In this document: one piece after another, positions 1-7,870 of the stretch
Position numbering within the stretch: position 1 is the stretch's first letter
Layout: each line of letters begins with the position of its first letter
Assembly: GCF_014280875.1 (NCBI RefSeq)
Contig: NZ_JACLAL010000005.1
Coordinates: forward strand, 372,001-436,000
Direction of reading: 5' to 3'
DNA length: 64,000 nucleotides
From: Paenirhizobium daejeonense
GTDB taxonomy: Bacteria > Pseudomonadota > Alphaproteobacteria > Rhizobiales > Rhizobiaceae
The notes under the pieces: generated by a model
The model's database searches: none
The model's input: only the letters and a program-made list of their open reading frames with translations
Told to the model about the DNA's origin: nothing
Made by a program: the position numbers and the translations under genes

Positions 1-377
1 GCTATTACTGGGCACCGACCGCCATCCTCGGCAAGTATGAGATGGTGAAACTGTCCTTCGGCGTCGAAAATGACAAGGCCGAGTGGGACAGGTGCACCGC
101 CGTTCCGGATTGCGCCGATCCGAAGGTCAACGCCTACCCGGTCTCCGACGTGTTCACAGTCGTGACCAAGAAGTTCGCCGAAACCAATGCCATTGCCGTC
201 GACTACCTGAAGACCCGTAAGTGGGACAACCAGACGGTCGGCAAGGTTCTCGCCTGGATGGACGAGAACCAGGGCACCAACGAGGATGCTGCAAAGTATT
301 TCCTCGAAAACTACGGTGACATGTGGACGACTTGGGTGAGCCCCGAGGTCGCTGCAAAGGTCAAGGCCGGCCTCTGA
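1..377 (+). CDS. choX: Choline/betaine ABC transporter substrate-binding protein, C-terminal part (ChoX/ProX-like)
   Basis: This is the 3' end of a gene that begins before the window; reading is open from base 3 (YYWAPTAILGKYEM...) to the stop at 375-377. The fragment resembles the C-terminal lobe of OpuAC/ProX-type periplasmic proteins that bind quaternary amines. It is followed on the same strand by a ProW-type permease and a ProV-type ATPase, the rhizobial choXWV order. The choline assignment rests on this order and on the nearby pcs and bmt genes; glycine betaine or proline betaine are alternatives. The ligand cage lies mostly outside the window. Confidence 0.8.
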   Translation, partial: YYWAPTAILGKYEMVKLSFGVENDKAEWDRCTAVPDCADPKVNAYPVSDVFTVVTKKFAETNAIAVDYLKTRKWDNQTVGKVLAWMDENQGTNEDAAKYFLENYGDMWTTWVSPEVAAKVKAGL

Positions 378-393
378 TCTTTAAGGTAATTGT

Positions 394-416
394 GACGGGC
401 GCGAGGTGCGCCCGTC
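394..416 (+). promoter_or_regulatory. Intergenic stem-loop between choX and choW
   Basis: A perfect 9-bp inverted repeat (gacgggcgc / gcgcccgtc) with a 5-nt loop lies 17 nt after the binding-protein stop codon, inside a 241-bp gap. No T-run follows, so it is not a clear terminator. In ABC operons such hairpins commonly stabilise the upstream binding-protein message and lower downstream expression; that role is inferred here. Confidence 0.5.
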
Positions 417-618
417 CAGTCTTGCTTCGCAGGCGCATATGCCGCTTACCGCCATTCAGGCGCCTGCAAGGTCGCAGACAGCACGAATTCCCGCTGTGGA
501 ATCCTCTAAGCAATTGTCTGTGGTCTTTCCCGTTTTTCGCGGCGGTCGCGAAAAGGCGGTAAGGTTCCCGATACGTGGAACCACCCGTCGCTTGGATGGG
601 GTAAAAAAGGGGAACAAG

Positions 619-1533
619 ATGGCTTCAGCTATTTGCAGTTACCTCCCGGAACTGCTCTGTAAATTTCCGTCGATAGACGAAAACCTCATGCGCGAGTTCA
701 AGAAGACGGTCGATATCGGCTTCAAGGCTTTCGTGCGCAACTACACCAATTTCATCGACGTGGTGAAACAGCCGCTTCAGTGGTTCCTGAACTCGCTGGA
801 ATCCTTCTTCGTCAACACGCCGTGGTTCATCATCCTTGTCCTGATGGTTGCGATCGTCTGGCTCGCCAGCCGAAACATCAAGATCACCATCGGCGCAGCC
901 CTGTCGATGATGGCGATCGGCCTCGTCGGCCTGTGGCAGGATACGATGGTGACGCTGTCGATGGTCACCGTCTGTACGCTGATCTCTATCGTGATCGGCA
1001 TTCCGGTCGGCATCCTGATGGCGCGTTCTGACCGGATCCAGGGCATCGTCAATCCGGTACTGGACGTCATGCAGACCATGCCGACCTTCGTTTACCTGAT
1101 CCCGGTCGTCATGATCTTCGGCATCGGTAAGGTGCCGGGCCTGATCGCGGTGGTGATTTACGCGGTTCCGCCGATGATCCGCCTGACCAATCTCGGTATC
1201 CGGTTGGTCGACAAGGAGGTGCTGGAAGCCGCCGATGCGTTCGGCTCCTCCCCCGGACAGAAGCTCAGGAACGTACAGATCCCGCTGGCGCTTCCGACCA
1301 TCATGGCGGGCATCAACCAGACGATCATGATGTCGCTCGCCATGGTCGTGGTCGCATCGATGATCGGTGTGGGCGGTCTCGGCAAGAATGTCCTCCAGGC
1401 CATCGCCAACCAGTTCTTCACCGTCGGTTTCCTGAATGGTTTCTCGCTGGTTGCTATCGCCATCATCTTCGACCGGACGAGCCAGGCCTACGGCAAGCGG
1501 CTCCAGAAGCATACGGAGGTCATCCATGGCTAG
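619..1533 (+). CDS. choW: Choline/betaine ABC transporter permease (ChoW/ProW-like)
   Basis: A 304-residue inner-membrane permease of the ProW/OpuAB family. The N-terminal ~65 residues are soluble, followed by about six hydrophobic segments. The EAA-loop region that contacts the ATPase is at about residues 202-232 (EVLEAADAFGSS...). The ATG at 619 was chosen because it follows ggggaac and begins the conserved region; the frame is open further upstream, but that stretch is low-quality coding sequence and includes the choX-choW hairpin. The gene overlaps the ATPase start by 8 bp, so the two are probably translationally coupled. Confidence 0.88.
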   Translation: MASAICSYLPELLCKFPSIDENLMREFKKTVDIGFKAFVRNYTNFIDVVKQPLQWFLNSLESFFVNTPWFIILVLMVAIVWLASRNIKITIGAALSMMAIGLVGLWQDTMVTLSMVTVCTLISIVIGIPVGILMARSDRIQGIVNPVLDVMQTMPTFVYLIPVVMIFGIGKVPGLIAVVIYAVPPMIRLTNLGIRLVDKEVLEAADAFGSSPGQKLRNVQIPLALPTIMAGINQTIMMSLAMVVVASMIGVGGLGKNVLQAIANQFFTVGFLNGFSLVAIAIIFDRTSQAYGKRLQKHTEVIHG

Positions 1534-2578
1534 TCAGGGCATTGAAATCCGCGGCCTCTACAAGATTTTCGGTCCTCGTGGCCGGGACTATATCGAGGCC
1601 GTCTATCGCGGCATGAGCAAGACCGAGCTGAACGGCACGCACGGACATGTCCTCGGCCTCAAGGACATCAACATTTCGATGCCAGCCGGTGGTATCACCG
1701 TCGTGATGGGCCTTTCCGGTTCGGGCAAGTCGACCCTGATCCGCCACATCAATCGCCTGATCGATCCGACGGCAGGCGAGGTGCTTTATGACGGTGTCGA
1801 TATCTGCCGGATGAACCAGCAGGAACTCAGGGAATTCCGCCGCCACAAGACGGCCATGGTGTTCCAGAAGTTTGCTCTACTACCACACCGGACGGTTCTG
1901 GAGAACACACTATACGGTCTCGATATCCAGGGCATCGACCGCTCCGTCAGTGAAAAGACCGCTCGCCACTGGATCGATCGCGTCGGCCTGTCCGGCTTCG
2001 AACGGCATTATCCCAACCAGCTTTCAGGTGGCATGCAGCAGCGCGTCGGGCTTGCACGTGCTTTGACCAATGATGCAGACATTCTCTTGATGGATGAGGC
2101 GTATTCGGCTCTAGACCCGCTGATCCGTGTCGACATGCAGACGGTTCTGCTCGACTTGCAGAAGGAACTTAAGAAGACGGTCGTCTTCATCACCCACGAT
2201 CTCGATGAGGCGCTCAGGCTCGGAGATAAGATCGCCATCCTGCGCGATGGCGAGGTCGTTCAACAGGGCAGCGGACAGGAGATTGTGCTGTCGCCGGCCG
2301 ATGACTACATCACCGCCTTCGTGAAGGAAGTGAACCGTGGCCGCGTCATCCGGGTGGCGACCATCATGTCGCCGCTGGCTGGTCCGCCCCAAGGTCCCGC
2401 TTTGGAGGCAACTGCTGTGCTGGAGTCTGCCGCGCAGACGATGACGGCCGCCGGCCAGTCCGTCGCCCATGTCGTCGATACGTCTGGGCAGCCGATCGGA
2501 TCGATCGACCTGCAGGCGATCATCGCATCGATGGTGACACCGAGCAGCCATCTCGATCAGCCTATCGCCGCCGAGTAG
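1526..2578 (+). CDS. choV: Choline/betaine ABC transporter ATPase (ChoV/ProV-like)
   Basis: A 350-residue ATPase subunit. It has Walker A GLSGSGKST (about residues 61-69), ABC signature LSGGMQQR (~165), Walker B ILLMDEA (~185-191) and an H-loop THD (~222). A C-terminal extension (about 270-350) occupies the place of the CBS/regulatory region of ProV. The length fits rhizobial ChoV. The ATG at 1526 overlaps choW by 8 bp. Walker B ends DEA rather than DEP, as is usual in ProV-type proteins. It energises import through ChoW of the ligand captured by ChoX. A terminator follows 30 bp later. Confidence 0.88.
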   Translation: MASQGIEIRGLYKIFGPRGRDYIEAVYRGMSKTELNGTHGHVLGLKDINISMPAGGITVVMGLSGSGKSTLIRHINRLIDPTAGEVLYDGVDICRMNQQELREFRRHKTAMVFQKFALLPHRTVLENTLYGLDIQGIDRSVSEKTARHWIDRVGLSGFERHYPNQLSGGMQQRVGLARALTNDADILLMDEAYSALDPLIRVDMQTVLLDLQKELKKTVVFITHDLDEALRLGDKIAILRDGEVVQQGSGQEIVLSPADDYITAFVKEVNRGRVIRVATIMSPLAGPPQGPALEATAVLESAAQTMTAAGQSVAHVVDTSGQPIGSIDLQAIIASMVTPSSHLDQPIAAE

Positions 2579-2607
2579 TCGTCGGCGCGGTAATTGGCAA
2601 ATCGCAG

Positions 2608-2639
2608 GCCCCGTCCGCTCCGCGCGGGCGGGGCTTTTT
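2608..2639 (+). terminator. Rho-independent terminator of the cho operon
   Basis: An 11-bp GC-rich stem (gccccgtccgc / gcgggcggggc, one G-T pair) with a 5-nt loop is followed by five T residues at 2635-2639, 30 bp after the choV stop. Confidence 0.9.
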
Positions 2640-2650
2640 CGGCGAGGCCA

Positions 2651-2679
2651 TTGAAGTGATATAAAGATTTCTTTATATG
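2651..2679 (+). promoter_or_regulatory. bmt promoter with palindromic operator, SahR/ArsR-like
   Basis: A perfect 9-bp inverted repeat with a 2-nt centre, atataaagatttctttatat, spans 2659-2678. It sits between TTGAAG (2651-2656) and TATATG (2674-2679), which are spaced 17 bp apart and could be -35 and -10 boxes. A protein bound there would block RNA polymerase. A/T-rich palindromes of this kind precede methionine-cycle genes controlled by ArsR-family, S-adenosylhomocysteine-responsive SahR regulators in Proteobacteria. That assignment is inference; the palindrome itself is certain. Confidence 0.6.
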
Positions 2680-2709
2680 AAAATGAAGCTACGATCAGAG
2701 GACAAAACC

Positions 2710-3726
2710 ATGGCGACCGCCACCAATCCGCTTTCCGCACTCCTTGCCGAAAAGGGCGTCCTGCTCGCCGACGGCGCGACTGGCACCAACCTCTTCGCCA
2801 TGGGGCTTGAAGCAGGTGAAGCGCCGGAGCTGTGGAACGAGAGCCAGCCGGGGAAGATCGTCAAGCTGCATCAGGATTTTGTCGACGCGGGCGCGGACAT
2901 CATCCTCACCAATTCCTTCGGTGGGACGCGTCATCGCCTGAAACTGCACAAGGCCGAGGATCGGGTCTTCGAGCTCAACAAAAAGGCCGCTGAAATCGCT
3001 CGTTCCGTCGCTGACAAGGCGCAGCGCAAGGTCATAGTCGGCGGCTCCGTCGGACCGACGGGCGAACTGCTGCAGCCGCTCGGTGCGCTGACTTATGACG
3101 ATGCCGTGGCGGCCTTTGCCGAGCAGATGGAAGGCCTCAAAGCCGGTGGCATCGATGTCGCGTGGATCGAAACCATGTCTTCGCCGGAGGAAATCCGCGC
3201 GGCTGCCGAAGCGGCCGTCAAGGTTGGCCTGCCCTACATCTACACCGGCTCCTTCGATACGGCGGGCCGTACGATGATGGGCCTCGATCCCAAGGATATT
3301 CACGGCGTGGCTAAGGATATTGGCGGTGGCCCGCTGGCTGTCGGTGCCAATTGCGGCGTCGGCGCTTCCGATATTCTGGCAAGCCTGCTGGACATGACGG
3401 CGGCAGATCCGTCCGCGACGGTCATCGTCAAGGGCAATTGCGGCATCCCCGAATTCCGAGGTTCCGAGATCTACTATTCCGGTACACCACCGCTGATGGC
3501 CGACTATGCGACGCTGGCCCGCGACGCCGGTGCAAAGATCATCGGTGGCTGCTGCGGCACGTCCTGCAACCACCTTGCGGCCATGCGGGCGGCTCTTGAC
3601 AGCTACACGCCGGGTCCCCGCCCGACCATCGAGACCATTGTCGAGCGCATCGGGCCTCTGCGCAACAAGACGGCTTCCCAGTCGGGTGAACAGGAAGGCA
3701 GTCGGCGCAATCGCCGCCGCGGATAA
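2710..3726 (+). CDS. bmt: Betaine-homocysteine S-methyltransferase
   Basis: A 338-residue cytosolic enzyme of the zinc-dependent homocysteine S-methyltransferase family. It moves a methyl group from glycine betaine to homocysteine, giving dimethylglycine and methionine. Visible features are the N-terminal LLADGATGTNLF, an ANCG motif near residue 214 and the zinc-binding GGCCGT near residue 280, which together supply three cysteine ligands. The ATG at 2710 follows an agagga ribosome-binding site; an in-frame ATG at 2677 overlaps the operator and is less likely. It follows the cho operon but has its own promoter, so imported choline/betaine can feed methionine synthesis. The basic, low-complexity tail (EGSRRNRRRG) looks dispensable. 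Confidence 0.87.
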   Translation: MATATNPLSALLAEKGVLLADGATGTNLFAMGLEAGEAPELWNESQPGKIVKLHQDFVDAGADIILTNSFGGTRHRLKLHKAEDRVFELNKKAAEIARSVADKAQRKVIVGGSVGPTGELLQPLGALTYDDAVAAFAEQMEGLKAGGIDVAWIETMSSPEEIRAAAEAAVKVGLPYIYTGSFDTAGRTMMGLDPKDIHGVAKDIGGGPLAVGANCGVGASDILASLLDMTAADPSATVIVKGNCGIPEFRGSEIYYSGTPPLMADYATLARDAGAKIIGGCCGTSCNHLAAMRAALDSYTPGPRPTIETIVERIGPLRNKTASQSGEQEGSRRNRRRG

Positions 3727-3738
3727 ATCATAGACTGC

Positions 3739-3765
3739 AATGACGCCGGTTCGGCCGGCGTCATT
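3739..3765 (+). terminator. Stem-loop after bmt, probable terminator
   Basis: A perfect 11-bp stem (aatgacgccgg / ccggcgtcatt) with loop ttcgg starts 12 bp after the bmt stop. There is no long T-run, so termination may be weak or the hairpin may protect the 3' end. Confidence 0.55.
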
Positions 3766-3866
3766 GTGCCGCGGGATGGGCATGCGGCAAGGCTCGGGCA
3801 ATCTTCGGATGGTCTTCAGGCAATCAGTATTGCCTTCAACCTGCCAGCAAAGAGGGAGACAGGTCC

Positions 3867-4220
3867 ATGTCCGCCCAGCACACGCCCTTCCCGGATCGCG
3901 AGACCGTTGCCGACAAGTTTTCGACCTTGAACGAGGCTGACCAGAGCTTTCTTGCATTGCTTTTCGAGAACCCGCAACAGGACGAATGCCTGCTTGAGGG
4001 CATGCAGCTCTATCTCGAACAGGCGGCCGAAGCCCGTTTTCTGAATAGCCTGAAGCTCGAGCGCTCGGGTGAATGGACCGGCCTCAATGCGCCGGCGCGG
4101 CTGCAGATCCGGCTGATGGAAGCGTCGCGGTCAAGCCAGCACCCGGCTTACGTGGCTTTCCGCACCGGCCTGACCCGCTCGGGTGGTCTCGAGCGGGCCT
4201 ATCCCAAGGCAGCCGTCTAA
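3867..4220 (+). CDS. Conserved hypothetical protein, 117 aa
   Basis: A 117-residue acidic, helical, soluble protein with no signal peptide or membrane segment and no motif I recognise. The start at 3867 follows agggagac. It begins MSAQHTPFPDRETV and contains a LNEADQSFLALLFENP-like helical stretch. It lies between bmt and an efflux operon and has its own upstream gap. Codon use matches the chromosome, so it is probably a resident gene, but I cannot assign a function. Confidence 0.65.
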   Translation: MSAQHTPFPDRETVADKFSTLNEADQSFLALLFENPQQDECLLEGMQLYLEQAAEARFLNSLKLERSGEWTGLNAPARLQIRLMEASRSSQHPAYVAFRTGLTRSGGLERAYPKAAV

Positions 4221-4493
4221 CAGCTCCTGGGCCGTTGCAGCATGTTTTGAAAGACGGCGCTGTCCCCGCGCAAGTATCCGTAGATGGAAACTGGCGCTGC
4301 TTTCGCGCATTACCAAGAATTCACTTCAATCTCGCAGGCGACTGTGGGACACAGCGTAAGACGCGCGAAGCAGTGATGGCATGCTGATCTGTAGTTGACC
4401 GACGACGATTTCTGCGAGGAATTGACACGGGTCAATACCGGCGACGCGGTTTCAATTGATACCAGCACGCGAGACAACGAAGACGGATCGGAA

Positions 4494-5786
4494 ATGAGCA
4501 GCGACGATAACAGCAACAAGGCCAATCAATCCTCTGGCGACAGCAGCGACCTCGCAGCCATTCTTGCTTCCGGTGGCGCGCGGAAGAAGAGCAGTCGCTG
4601 GCTCTGGAGGGCGGCCGCGATTATCGTCCTCGCCGGCGCGGGCTATGGCTATTACGTCTACAGCAGCGAGGCGACGGCCTATACTTACGCTACCTCGCCG
4701 GCCAAGAAGGGAGACCTGACCGTTCTTGTAACGGCGACGGGTTCGGTCGAGCCGACCGTTCAGGTGGATGTGTCGAGCGAACAGTCCGGCACTGTGCGAG
4801 AGGTGCTGGTCGATTATAACAGCACGGTCAGGAAGGGCGAGGTAATCGCCCGTCTCGATACCGCCCGTTTCGAGGCGGACGTTAAAAGCGCTGAAGCCGC
4901 CCTTCTCGCAGCCAATGCGGCCGTTGCCAAGGCGGAAGCCGACATGAATTCCGCGCGGGTTTCCATGGAGCGACAGAGGACCCTCGTCGGTAATCGCGTT
5001 TCCACCCAGCAGGATCTCGATTCTGCGCGCTATAACTACGAGGCGGCGGTTGCGACGAAGGAGAGCGCCGAAGCCAATGTGCAGGCGGCCGAGGCTTCGC
5101 TCGAACAGTCGAAGGTGACCCTTGCCAAGGCGACGATCATGTCGCCGATCGACGGCATCGTGCTGTCGCGCGATGTCGATCCGGGCGCAACGGTCGCCGC
5201 CTCCCTGCAGGCGCCGACGCTTTTCAAGATCGCCGGTGACCTTCGCCAGATGGAGCTGCAGGTCGATATCGATGAGGCCGATGTCGGTCACGTGGCCGTC
5301 GGCCAGCAGGCGACCTTCACCGTGGATGCTTTCCCCGACAAGCGGTTTCCCGCGGAAATCACCCAGATCCGCTATGCCTCCGAAACGATCAACGACGTCG
5401 TCACCTACATGGGCATCCTGACGGTGCGCAACGACGATCTACTGTTGCGCCAGGGCATGACCGCCACGGCCGACATCGTGGTGCAGGCGATCAAGGATTC
5501 GCTTCTGGTGCCGAATGCGGCTCTACGCTATACGCCGCCGGAAAGCCTTGGCGCACAGCGCAGGAGCAGCGGCATGTTCAGCCTGTTTCGTCCGCCCCGC
5601 ATGGGATCGATCACCGCGCCGGAACCGGCAGGTGGCGAACGCACCGTGTGGGTGATGCGCAACAACGTGCCGACCGCGGTCAATATCGAGATTGGCGCGA
5701 GCGACGGCCAAAACACGGTCGTAACCAAGGGCGATATTTCCGAGGGCGACCAGCTGATCATCGACGCCACGGCGAAGAGCGGTTGA
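4494..5786 (+). CDS. Periplasmic adaptor of a MacAB-type efflux system (HlyD/RND-MFP family)
   Basis: A 430-residue membrane-fusion protein. It has a short acidic cytosolic tail, one transmembrane helix at about residues 35-56, a biotinyl-lipoyl-like half (TVLVTATGSVEP...), a long alpha-helical hairpin rich in Ala/Glu (~120-205), the second lipoyl half (IMSPIDGIVLSRDVDPGATV) and a beta-barrel domain. It should bridge an inner-membrane MacB pump to an outer-membrane TolC channel, which is not nearby. The ATG at 4494 is preferred; a TTG 99 bp upstream would add a disordered acidic segment. The next gene starts 9 bp later, indicating one operon. Confidence 0.85.
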   Translation: MSSDDNSNKANQSSGDSSDLAAILASGGARKKSSRWLWRAAAIIVLAGAGYGYYVYSSEATAYTYATSPAKKGDLTVLVTATGSVEPTVQVDVSSEQSGTVREVLVDYNSTVRKGEVIARLDTARFEADVKSAEAALLAANAAVAKAEADMNSARVSMERQRTLVGNRVSTQQDLDSARYNYEAAVATKESAEANVQAAEASLEQSKVTLAKATIMSPIDGIVLSRDVDPGATVAASLQAPTLFKIAGDLRQMELQVDIDEADVGHVAVGQQATFTVDAFPDKRFPAEITQIRYASETINDVVTYMGILTVRNDDLLLRQGMTATADIVVQAIKDSLLVPNAALRYTPPESLGAQRRSSGMFSLFRPPRMGSITAPEPAGGERTVWVMRNNVPTAVNIEIGASDGQNTVVTKGDISEGDQLIIDATAKSG

Positions 5787-5795
5787 GGGCGGCCG

Positions 5796-6509
5796 ATGGC
5801 AACCCCTCCCCTCATCCAGTTCAAGCAGATTTCGAAGACCTATGGTCGCGGAGAGGCGACGATCCGGGCGCTGGATCGCATCGACCTGACCATCGAGAAG
5901 CATGAATTCGTGGCGATCATGGGCCCATCGGGTTCAGGCAAGTCGACGGCCATGAACATCCTCGGCTGGCTGGATGTGCCGACATCCGGCGAATATTTGT
6001 TCCAGGGCATCTCGACGTCGGGTCTGGACCGCAGCCAGCATACGCTTCTGCGCCGCCACATGCTGGGTTTCGTGTTCCAGGGCTTCAACCTGCTAGCCCG
6101 GACCTCGGCGGTGGAAAATGTCGAACTGCCTTTGGTCTATCGCGGCATGGAAGCACGCGAGCGCCGACGCCTTGCCGAAAGCGCGCTGGCGAAGGTCGGA
6201 CTTTCGGGACGCGAGCATCACACCACTCAGGAACTCTCCGGCGGCCAGCAGCAGCGCGTCGCGATCGCTAGGGCGATCGTCACTAGCCCTGCCGTGCTTT
6301 TGGCCGACGAACCGACCGGCAATCTCGACACCAAGACCAGCCGCGAGATCATGGAACTGATTACCGGCCTCAACCGCGATCAGGGCATCACGGTCATCAT
6401 GGTGACCCATGAGGATGATATTGCGGCCTACGCTAGGCGCAACCTGCGTTTCGTCGACGGACATCTCCACAGCGACAGCCTGAACGGAGTGCATTCCGAT
6501 GTTCCTTGA
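5796..6509 (+). CDS. MacB-type ABC transporter ATPase (LolD/MacB family)
   Basis: A 237-residue ATPase with Walker [10 protein letters not shown] (~43-51), Q-loop ([17 protein letters not shown]), signature LSGGQQQR (~147), Walker [13 protein letters not shown] (~167) and H-loop THE. In E. coli MacB the ATPase and membrane part are fused; here they are separate genes, a common split form. It overlaps the permease gene by 11 bp. Substrate is unknown; macrolides, peptides, lipids or siderophores are all possible for this family. Confidence 0.87.
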   Translation: MATPPLIQFKQISKTYGRGEATIRALDRIDLTIEKHEFVAIMGPSGSGKSTAMNILGWLDVPTSGEYLFQGISTSGLDRSQHTLLRRHMLGFVFQGFNLLARTSAVENVELPLVYRGMEARERRRLAESALAKVGLSGREHHTTQELSGGQQQRVAIARAIVTSPAVLLADEPTGNLDTKTSREIMELITGLNRDQGITVIMVTHEDDIAAYARRNLRFVDGHLHSDSLNGVHSDVP

Positions 6510-7704
6510 AACGGTAAAACTCGCCTCGCGAGCGATATTCCGCAACATGCTGCGCTCCTTCCTGACGGTTCTCGGCGTCGTCATCGGCGTTGCTGCGGTC
6601 ATCGCCATGGTGACCATCGGCAACGGCACGACTGCGCAGGTCACGGCGGAAATCTCGAAGCTTGGCACGAACCTTCTGTTCGTGCGGCCGGGCCAGTTCG
6701 GACCCGGTCGGGCAAGCGCCGAAGCCAAGAAGTTCAACGAGCGCGACGTGCAGGCGATCGGCGACCAGATCGCTGGCCTTCGCGCGGTTGCCGGCGTCAA
6801 CCAGTCGACCCAGACGGCGATCTATGGCGGGGAAAATCACTCGACCTCGGTCACCGGCACCACCGGCGATTATTTCGTTGCGCAGGACTGGGATCTCGCC
6901 AGCGGCCGCACCTTCCTCGTGTCGGAAGAGCGCGGCGGTCAGGCGGTCTGCGTCATCGGCGAAACGATCCGGCGCGAACTCTTCGGTTCCACGCCGCCGC
7001 TTGAAAAGAACATCCGCGTCGGCGCGATCTCCTGTCAGGTGATCGGTGTTCTGGCACGCAAGGGCCAGAGTGGCATGGGCAACGACCAGGATGATGTCAT
7101 CGTCATGCCGCTCAAGGTCTTCCAGCGCCGCATCAGCGGTTCAAGTGACGTTTCGAGCATGATCCTGTCTGCCCGCGATGGCGTGTCGACCTCCAAGGTT
7201 CAGGCCGATGTCGAGCGCCTGCTGCGAGAGCGGCGCAAGATCATTGCCGGCCGTCAGGACGATTTTTCCGTCAACGACATGACCCAGATGGCCGCGACGC
7301 TCACCGGTACGACGACGCTGATGACCGGCCTGCTCGGCGCAGTCGCTGCCGTCAGCCTGCTAGTCGGCGGCATCGGCATCATGAACATCATGCTGGTCTC
7401 GGTGACGGAGCGAACGCGAGAAATCGGCATCCGCCTTGCTATCGGCGCACTGGAAAAGCAGGTGCTCATGCAGTTCCTCGTCGAGGCGGTGACGCTCTCG
7501 CTCGCCGGCGGGATCATCGGCATTCTGCTCGGTCTCGGCCTTGCCTATGCTGCGGTGAGCTACATGAGCGTACCCTTCGTCGCCAGTCCCTCGGTCATCC
7601 TGCTCGCCTTCGCCTTCTCGGCTGCGATTGGAATGGTGTTCGGCTATTTCCCGGCAAGGCGAGCAGCGCAGATGAATCCCATCGAGGCACTCCGCCACGA
7701 ATAG
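6499..7704 (+). CDS. MacB-type ABC transporter permease (MacB_PCD plus FtsX domains)
   Basis: A 401-residue inner-membrane protein. One N-terminal helix ([18 protein letters not shown], ~18-38) precedes a large periplasmic core domain, and three C-terminal helices (~270-300, ~330-352, ~362-385) form the FtsX fold. The segment [14 protein letters not shown] matches the MacB/FtsX coupling helix region. The start overlaps the ATPase gene by 11 bp, so translational coupling is likely. With the adaptor it forms a mechanotransmission-type tripartite pump that needs an unlinked TolC. Confidence 0.86.
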   Translation: MFLETVKLASRAIFRNMLRSFLTVLGVVIGVAAVIAMVTIGNGTTAQVTAEISKLGTNLLFVRPGQFGPGRASAEAKKFNERDVQAIGDQIAGLRAVAGVNQSTQTAIYGGENHSTSVTGTTGDYFVAQDWDLASGRTFLVSEERGGQAVCVIGETIRRELFGSTPPLEKNIRVGAISCQVIGVLARKGQSGMGNDQDDVIVMPLKVFQRRISGSSDVSSMILSARDGVSTSKVQADVERLLRERRKIIAGRQDDFSVNDMTQMAATLTGTTTLMTGLLGAVAAVSLLVGGIGIMNIMLVSVTERTREIGIRLAIGALEKQVLMQFLVEAVTLSLAGGIIGILLGLGLAYAAVSYMSVPFVASPSVILLAFAFSAAIGMVFGYFPARRAAQMNPIEALRHE

Positions 7705-7808
7705 AGCATTTCCAGCAAAAGTGTGCCGCGGTTTTGCGTCCGGAAATAGGTAAAAACAAAGAGATAGAGAATCTTCGCGCTTCGGATAAAAGCGAAAATT
7801 CTCTAGCA
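7705..7808 (+). repeat. Rhizobial intergenic palindromic repeat element (RPE-like)
   Basis: The MacB-mfd gap contains gcatttccagcaaaagtg, then a loop, then gttttgcgtccggaaat, the hallmark of a dispersed palindromic element common between genes in Rhizobiaceae. A second hairpin follows at about 7768-7807 (agagaat...attctct with inner ttcgc/gcgaa). This is the only copy I see in the window. Because it lies between convergent genes it may also help terminate both transcripts. Confidence 0.6.
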
Positions 7809-7870
7809 CCATGCGTCTGGAAAGCCGCGGCGTTACACGGCCCTCTCCCCTTTGCCTGTCTTGATGGGTG

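Noticed and set aside
625..1527. A long minus-strand frame opposite choW
   Set aside because: The His/Asp/Arg-rich composition is typical of an antisense shadow of a high-GC gene; the plus-strand permease is certain.
2695..3957. A 420-codon minus-strand frame opposite bmt
   Set aside because: Shadow of the bmt gene; no recognisable protein features.
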